Notes under the pieces: model-generated
The model's input: the letters and a program-made list of their open reading frames with translations, nothing else
What the model was told of the DNA's origin: nothing
The model's database searches: none
Part shown: positions 60,110 through 64,000 of the stretch, piece by piece
Layout: each line of letters opens with the position of its first letter
Position numbering within the stretch: the first letter of the stretch is position 1
DNA from: CBDDKZ01 sp965230415
GTDB taxonomy: Bacteria; Bacteroidota; Bacteroidia; Cytophagales; JAAEPT01
Length of the DNA: 64,000 nucleotides
Direction of reading: 5' to 3'
Assembly: GCA_965230415.1 (NCBI GenBank)
Contig: CBDDKZ010000005.1
Span: 2,852,001-2,916,000, forward strand
Made by a program: the position numbers and the translations under genes

Positions 60110-61086
60110 GTGTACAAACATCTTATTTAGAGACAACTAAAAATGTATATAAAGAAGCAGCACTTACTCCGGATGTTGGCTTATGTTGCACTACTACGCC
60201 TGTTTGGCAGCTGCCGGGACTCGACGTGCCGTCTATAATGCAGCAAATGAATTACGGTTGTGGAAGTACGGTGCATCCTCGCGATCTCGTAAATGACCCT
60301 ACAATATTATATGTAGGCGTTGGAGGTGGAATGGAGTTGTTGCAATTTGCCTACTTTAGCAGGAAAAAAGGAGGCGTTGTAGGTGTAGATGTGGTCGACG
60401 AAATGCTGGAAGCCAGCGCGAAAAATTTTCTGGAAGCAGAGGCATGTAATCCCTGGTTTAATAAAAATATGGTCGATCTCAAGAAAGGAGATGCACTTGA
60501 TTTGCCTGTTGAAAATGAATCGATCGATGTAGCTGCACAGAATTGCCTCTTTAATATTTTTCATGCTGAAGACCTGAGAAAAGCGCTCAATGAAATGTAC
60601 AGAGTACTGAGGCCTCATGGGCGTTTGGTGATGTCCGATCCTATTTGTAATCAACATATGCCTGAAAACCTGAAAAATGACGAACAGTTGCGTGCACTTT
60701 GTCTAAGTGGGTCTATACCAATGGATGAATATATAAAAATGCTTACCGATGCCGGTTTTGGTACCATTGAGGTGCGCGCCAAACGCCCTTATCGCATTTT
60801 GGATCCCAAGAATTATAATACAGACGATCTTATTTTCATTGAAAGCCTTGAGGTTTGTGCCATAAAGGACCCAATGCCCGAGGATGGTCCTTGTGTGTTT
60901 ACAGGTAAGACCGCAATTTATTATGGGAATGAGGAGTATTTCGATGATCAGAAAGGACACGTACTCATGCCGAATCAACCATTGAGTGTTTGTGATAAGA
61001 CAGCAGGAGCATTGGCAGCACTAGGAAGGGGTGATATCTTTATTTCGGAGTCTACCTTCTTCTATGATGGTGGTGGTTGCTGTTAA
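60106..61086 (+). CDS. arsM: arsenite methyltransferase of arsenosugar pathway
   Basis: 326 residues. SAM-binding region LYVGVGGGMELLQFAYFSRK, VGVDVVDEMLE, arsenic-binding cysteines in VGLCCTTTP, NYGCGS and a later Cys, and a terminal GGGCC. It methylates arsenite before sugar attachment. Last gene of the four-gene operon. Confidence 0.9.
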   Translation: MSVQTSYLETTKNVYKEAALTPDVGLCCTTTPVWQLPGLDVPSIMQQMNYGCGSTVHPRDLVNDPTILYVGVGGGMELLQFAYFSRKKGGVVGVDVVDEMLEASAKNFLEAEACNPWFNKNMVDLKKGDALDLPVENESIDVAAQNCLFNIFHAEDLRKALNEMYRVLRPHGRLVMSDPICNQHMPENLKNDEQLRALCLSGSIPMDEYIKMLTDAGFGTIEVRAKRPYRILDPKNYNTDDLIFIESLEVCAIKDPMPEDGPCVFTGKTAIYYGNEEYFDDQKGHVLMPNQPLSVCDKTAGALAALGRGDIFISESTFFYDGGGCC

Positions 61087-61156
61087 ATTTCACGCTTAAT
61101 TAAAGAGTGCTCACACATGCACTCTTTAATGAATGAATTGCTACGTTCTTATTTGA

Positions 61157-62077
61157 CTAAAAGTGAAATTTTGCTCCGTATTTGGCGGCCCTGTGCCATG
61201 TCTCCCTTGATTTGGCTTTGTCATACGAAAGATCTGAGGAACTTACCTTCACAGGATGTCCTTTTCCTTCATTTTTTCCATCCGGACCGTAATAAGTCCC
61301 TCCTTCTGCATTAGGGTCGCTTGCCGCTCTTAAGAAGGGCAAGGCGGCCATATCTTTACTTTGAAAAAGTTTGAATAAAGCTGCTAATTTTAACATGATG
61401 CGGTACTTGAATTTTTTGCGTAATTCAATAACCGCGTTAGTGAAAGCTCCTCCGGGGTGCGCCGCCAGAGCTATTGTATGCAGACCGTTTTCTCTCATCC
61501 TTTGGTTTAGCTCATAAGTGAAATGCAGTAGTGAAACCTTTGATAAAGCATAAGCTTTCATCATTTCATAATCATCTTCCGACAAGAAGTCGTCGAAATT
61601 AGGGGTGAATTGCCTTTCGGCAGAACTGCTCATGTTGACAATTCTCGATTCTGGCGTTTGCATCAATAACGGAAACAATTCGGAGGTAAGTTTAGCGGTA
61701 CCCAAAAAATTGACACCAACAGTATATTCCAGTCCGTCTTGTGTTTCTTTACGTGAAGCATTGACCCCTCCTGCATTGTTTCCAAGTATATGCAGCTGCT
61801 TATAGTTATTTCTAAATGCTGAAGAGAAATTTTCAATAGATTGGAAATTAGAGAGATCTAGCTCCATGAGGTCCAGTTTGGCTTTTGGGTGAATTTTTAG
61901 AAGTTGTTCTTTTGCCATAGCGCCCTTCTCTTTACTTCTGCATGCCATAACTACCTGGGCATTGTTTAGGCTCAGGTGTTTTGTGATTTCAAATCCAAGT
62001 CCTGTATTCGCGCCTGTAACTATTGCTGTTTTGCCCTTTAAATCAGGAATGCTTTCGTGAGTCCATTGCTTTTCCAT
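61157..62077 (-). CDS. short-chain dehydrogenase/reductase
   Basis: 306 residues. TAIVTGANTGLGFEITKHLS (Rossmann TGxxxGxG), NNAG (LGNNAGGVNA), catalytic Ser in VNMSSSAE and a YxxxK (AYALSKVSL). Near retinol-dehydrogenase-like SDRs in layout. Substrate unknown. Ends convergent with the arsenosugar operon and starts 3 nt after the sigma factor gene. Confidence 0.85.
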   Translation of the reverse strand: MEKQWTHESIPDLKGKTAIVTGANTGLGFEITKHLSLNNAQVVMACRSKEKGAMAKEQLLKIHPKAKLDLMELDLSNFQSIENFSSAFRNNYKQLHILGNNAGGVNASRKETQDGLEYTVGVNFLGTAKLTSELFPLLMQTPESRIVNMSSSAERQFTPNFDDFLSEDDYEMMKAYALSKVSLLHFTYELNQRMRENGLHTIALAAHPGGAFTNAVIELRKKFKYRIMLKLAALFKLFQSKDMAALPFLRAASDPNAEGGTYYGPDGKNEGKGHPVKVSSSDLSYDKAKSRETWHRAAKYGAKFHF

Positions 62078-62080
62078 ATA

Positions 62081-62959
62081 TTAATCGATTATTGTTTTAA
62101 ATGCATCATTATTCATTATTTGATGGAAGATTTCTTTGTCGCGTTCTATTCGCTTTACCGGGTGCTCGCTGTAAATAGAAGCTATTAGTTCATCGTAAGC
62201 ATTACTCAGCTTACTTATTCGCTTGCCAACCATCTGTGAAATTTGACGCTCTCGATCTTTGGTCCAGAGCATGTTATCAGGGTCTACCCATCCGTTTTCA
62301 ATAAAACCTTTTGTCTTTTTTTTACACCTACAGGGGTTGTTTGCATTGACTAATCCACATTTTTTTGTCATCCATTGGCGCAAATTGTGACGTGCTCTTG
62401 AAAGGCGCTTCCGGAAATTTTCAGGTGTAATCTCAAATACCTCGGCCGCTAACTGATGGTTGATTCTAAACATGTCGCCAATAATGAACATTAATCGTTC
62501 TTCTCTGTCTAAACACATTAACATGCCCGTGGTGCAGTTAATTTTGGCTTCTTCAATAGTTTGTCCCATGATGAGCTCTTCTTCTTTCGAATAGCTGTGG
62601 TCTTCGACGTTTTCGAGGAAATCGAAGAATTTTGAAAACGTCACCTTATTTCTTTCATAAGGATTATCCTTCATGTTTAATAGATGATTGAATGCCAGAC
62701 GGTAAATCCAGGCCCGTACACTACCTTTTTGTTCGTTGTATTTTGATAATTTGGTTACAAGCCGCAGTAATATTTCTTGGGTAGCATCTTCTGCATCAGG
62801 AATATTGGCCGACATTTTTAAGGCGATATTATAGATAAAACCTTGGTGACGTTTTAGAAAAGTGTTAAGACTTTTTGGGTTGCCATTAAGGATGTCAGTA
62901 ATTAAAAGCATTTCTGTTTCCTGATGATCTTCGTTTTGAGTTAAAGTTGTTCGTTTCAT
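62081..62959 (-). CDS. sigma-70 family (ECF-like) sigma factor with C-terminal extension
   Basis: About 292 residues from ATG 62959 (MKRTTLTQNEDHQETE); ATG 63007 adds 16 residues. Region 2 in FLKRHQGFIYNIALKMSANI, DAEDATQEILLRLV, AWIYRLAFNHLLNM, and region 4 in ERLMFIIGDMFRINHQLAAE, FEITPENFRKRLSRARHNLR. About 100 residues follow region 4, with a Cys-rich stretch (PCRCKKK), longer than usual ECF factors. It may sense or bind something by this tail. In front of the SDR gene. Confidence 0.82.
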   Translation of the reverse strand: MKRTTLTQNEDHQETEMLLITDILNGNPKSLNTFLKRHQGFIYNIALKMSANIPDAEDATQEILLRLVTKLSKYNEQKGSVRAWIYRLAFNHLLNMKDNPYERNKVTFSKFFDFLENVEDHSYSKEEELIMGQTIEEAKINCTTGMLMCLDREERLMFIIGDMFRINHQLAAEVFEITPENFRKRLSRARHNLRQWMTKKCGLVNANNPCRCKKKTKGFIENGWVDPDNMLWTKDRERQISQMVGKRISKLSNAYDELIASIYSEHPVKRIERDKEIFHQIMNNDAFKTIID

Positions 62960-63298
62960 AAGCCGCATTTCTAAAAGTATAACAGGTGTTTTGATGAAAT
63001 GTGACAAAAAAATAAAAAAATGTAGGTAATGTTTGGTAAAAAGTGAATCTAAAATCAGGTAGTGAAGATGCGTGGTACATGACTAACGTGGAGCTTTAAA
63101 TAGGAATTGGTAAAAAGAAGCAATCTAATCCAATTATTAAGTAGAATTACCTGTGTTTAAGTGATATGTGATTTTCGAATTTGTGATGGTTGGTCTTCAA
63201 AATAAGGCTGTTCACCTATAAAAATCACCTGTTCAGGCGAGGTGCTACGTAGTTGGTCTAAAAAAGTTTTTTATCTACTCTTCTAACATTTTTTTACC

Positions 63299-63306
63299 TA
63301 GCTTTG
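63299..63306 (+). promoter_or_regulatory. TAnnTTTG -7 box of the esterase gene
   Basis: TAGCTTTG, about 26 nt before the esterase start codon. The -33 element is unclear. Confidence 0.4.
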
Positions 63307-63331
63307 TACTCTCAATTAATGTAATTACCAG

Positions 63332-64000
63332 ATGAACAAACCAAACAATATACCTAAATTTATTGCATTATTAATGTTTTTTTTAACATTTATTAATGTA
63401 AGTAATTCGTTCTCGCAACATCCGGTGATAGACCCAAATGATCCGGTTATTAACTACGATCCTAACAATCCGCCGCCAACTCCCGCCTGGGGGCCGGTTG
63501 TGAAATGGATTCGTACTCCTAGAATGTCACAATGGAACACGGAATCTTATAAGTGTTATTACTACCGTGGAATGGTATTTCGTATCAAATTCCCTGCTAA
63601 TTATGATCCGCAAAGGGAAGAGAAGTATCCTATGATAATTATGTTGCACGGACGTGGTGAACCAGAATGGATTTACGATAACGAGCACCAACTGGCAAAC
63701 TTTGGACAAGATCATTTGCAACGTATCGAAGAAGGTACATTTGATGGTTTTGCGGTTTTCCCGCAAATGCAGGTAGGCTTTTGGACATCAGAAGAAGTTG
63801 ATCGCTTACATGAACTCATCAACTATGAATTCCCCTTGTTGAATGTAGATATCAACAGGGTTTCTTTACACGGCCTGTCTTCAGGTGGTATGGGTGTTTG
63901 GGATTGCCTGGAGACTTATCCGGGTGACTATGCCGCAGTTATACCGATGTCGGCTGCCGGCGAAGAAACATTAGACTTTGCACAATCTATCAAAACAACT
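63332..64000 (+). CDS. secreted esterase/phospholipase-like alpha/beta hydrolase, cut by window edge
   Basis: Open from ATG 63332 to the window end, 223 codons so far. Signal peptide (LLMFFLTFINVSNSFSQ), a Pro/Asn-rich linker, then an alpha/beta hydrolase: PMIIMLHGRGEP and nucleophile elbow HGLSSGGMGVWD (G-x-S-x-G). Resembles secreted PHB-depolymerase or carboxylesterase-type enzymes of Bacteroidota. The rest, possibly with a T9SS domain, is outside the window. Confidence 0.75.
   Translation, partial: MNKPNNIPKFIALLMFFLTFINVSNSFSQHPVIDPNDPVINYDPNNPPPTPAWGPVVKWIRTPRMSQWNTESYKCYYYRGMVFRIKFPANYDPQREEKYPMIIMLHGRGEPEWIYDNEHQLANFGQDHLQRIEEGTFDGFAVFPQMQVGFWTSEEVDRLHELINYEFPLLNVDINRVSLHGLSSGGMGVWDCLETYPGDYAAVIPMSAAGEETLDFAQSIKTT

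Noticed and set aside
1..64000. CRISPR array or rRNA genes
   Set aside because: No evenly spaced repeats with unique spacers of 30 or so nt and no rRNA sequence found. The 21-bp arrays have no spacers of that kind.
1..64000. Insertion sequences or integrases
   Set aside because: No transposase or integrase motif seen in any frame, so mobility of the tRNA array or cluster is not directly supported.

Overview
The window is a chromosomal segment of a Bacteroidota (Cytophagia/Sphingobacteriia-like) bacterium. Supporting signs are a type IX secretion C-terminal domain on a secreted FG-GAP protein, Bacteroidota-type promoters (TAnnTTTG -7 boxes), an HYC_CC_PP protein, DUF3857/transglutaminase proteins, A-rich rather than Shine-Dalgarno start regions, and AT-rich intergenic DNA. 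The species cannot be named from the sequence alone.

Layout. 1-4 kb: two large secreted proteins on the minus strand, a zinc metalloprotease (cut by the window edge) and an FG-GAP/T9SS protein. 4.3-6.7 kb: a lipoprotein and a small metal-linked locus (HYC_CC_PP protein, outer-membrane protein, HMA-domain protein). 6.9-12.4 kb: an operon of three exported proteins, two of them DUF3857-type, one with a transglutaminase triad. 12.5-15 kb: an Ntn-hydrolase, then a minus-strand array of eight tRNA genes plus one tRNA-Gln pseudogene. The array is preceded by a promoter and two leader-ORF/terminator modules. 15.2-18 kb: a four-gene operon with two DUF2589 proteins and a two-domain peptidoglycan enzyme. 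18.2-19.3 kb: an ArsR/SRPBCC operon with twin operators.

19.5-41 kb is a continuous minus-strand biosynthetic gene cluster of about 21 genes with many 4-bp stop/start overlaps. Its core is the enzyme set that makes N-N bonds (hydrazines) in actinomycetes: a lysine/ornithine-type N-hydroxylase, a cupin, a methionyl-tRNA-synthetase-like ligase and a DAO-family flavin oxidase. Here the cupin and the MetRS-like protein are separate genes instead of the fused enzyme known from s56-p1, triacsin and pyrazomycin-type pathways. A diaminobutyrate aminotransferase lies between the hydroxylase and the cupin, suggesting a carrier-recycling loop. Around the core lie a free-standing adenylation protein, two carrier proteins, a KAS III-like enzyme, an acyl-CoA dehydrogenase without the usual glutamate, a GNAT, a flavin monooxygenase, an alpha/beta hydrolase with a Cys nucleophile, an APC exporter/importer, a PPTase, and a 940-residue aminotransferase/acyl-ACP-reductase fusion predicted to turn a thioester into an amine. 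This is the most likely undescribed system in the window.

41.7-57 kb is mostly housekeeping: cytochrome bd oxidase (with a perfect 36-bp palindrome over its promoter), an asparagine-synthase-like protein without Cys2, MsrB, DUF983, an enolase-superfamily epimerase, an OmpA protein, a queuosine-precursor transporter, diacylglycerol kinase, a ferritin-like protein and membrane proteins controlled by a small winged-helix regulator with matching operators. 58.1-61.1 kb is a four-gene arsenosugar biosynthesis operon. The window ends with an SDR, a sigma-70 family factor and the start of a secreted esterase.
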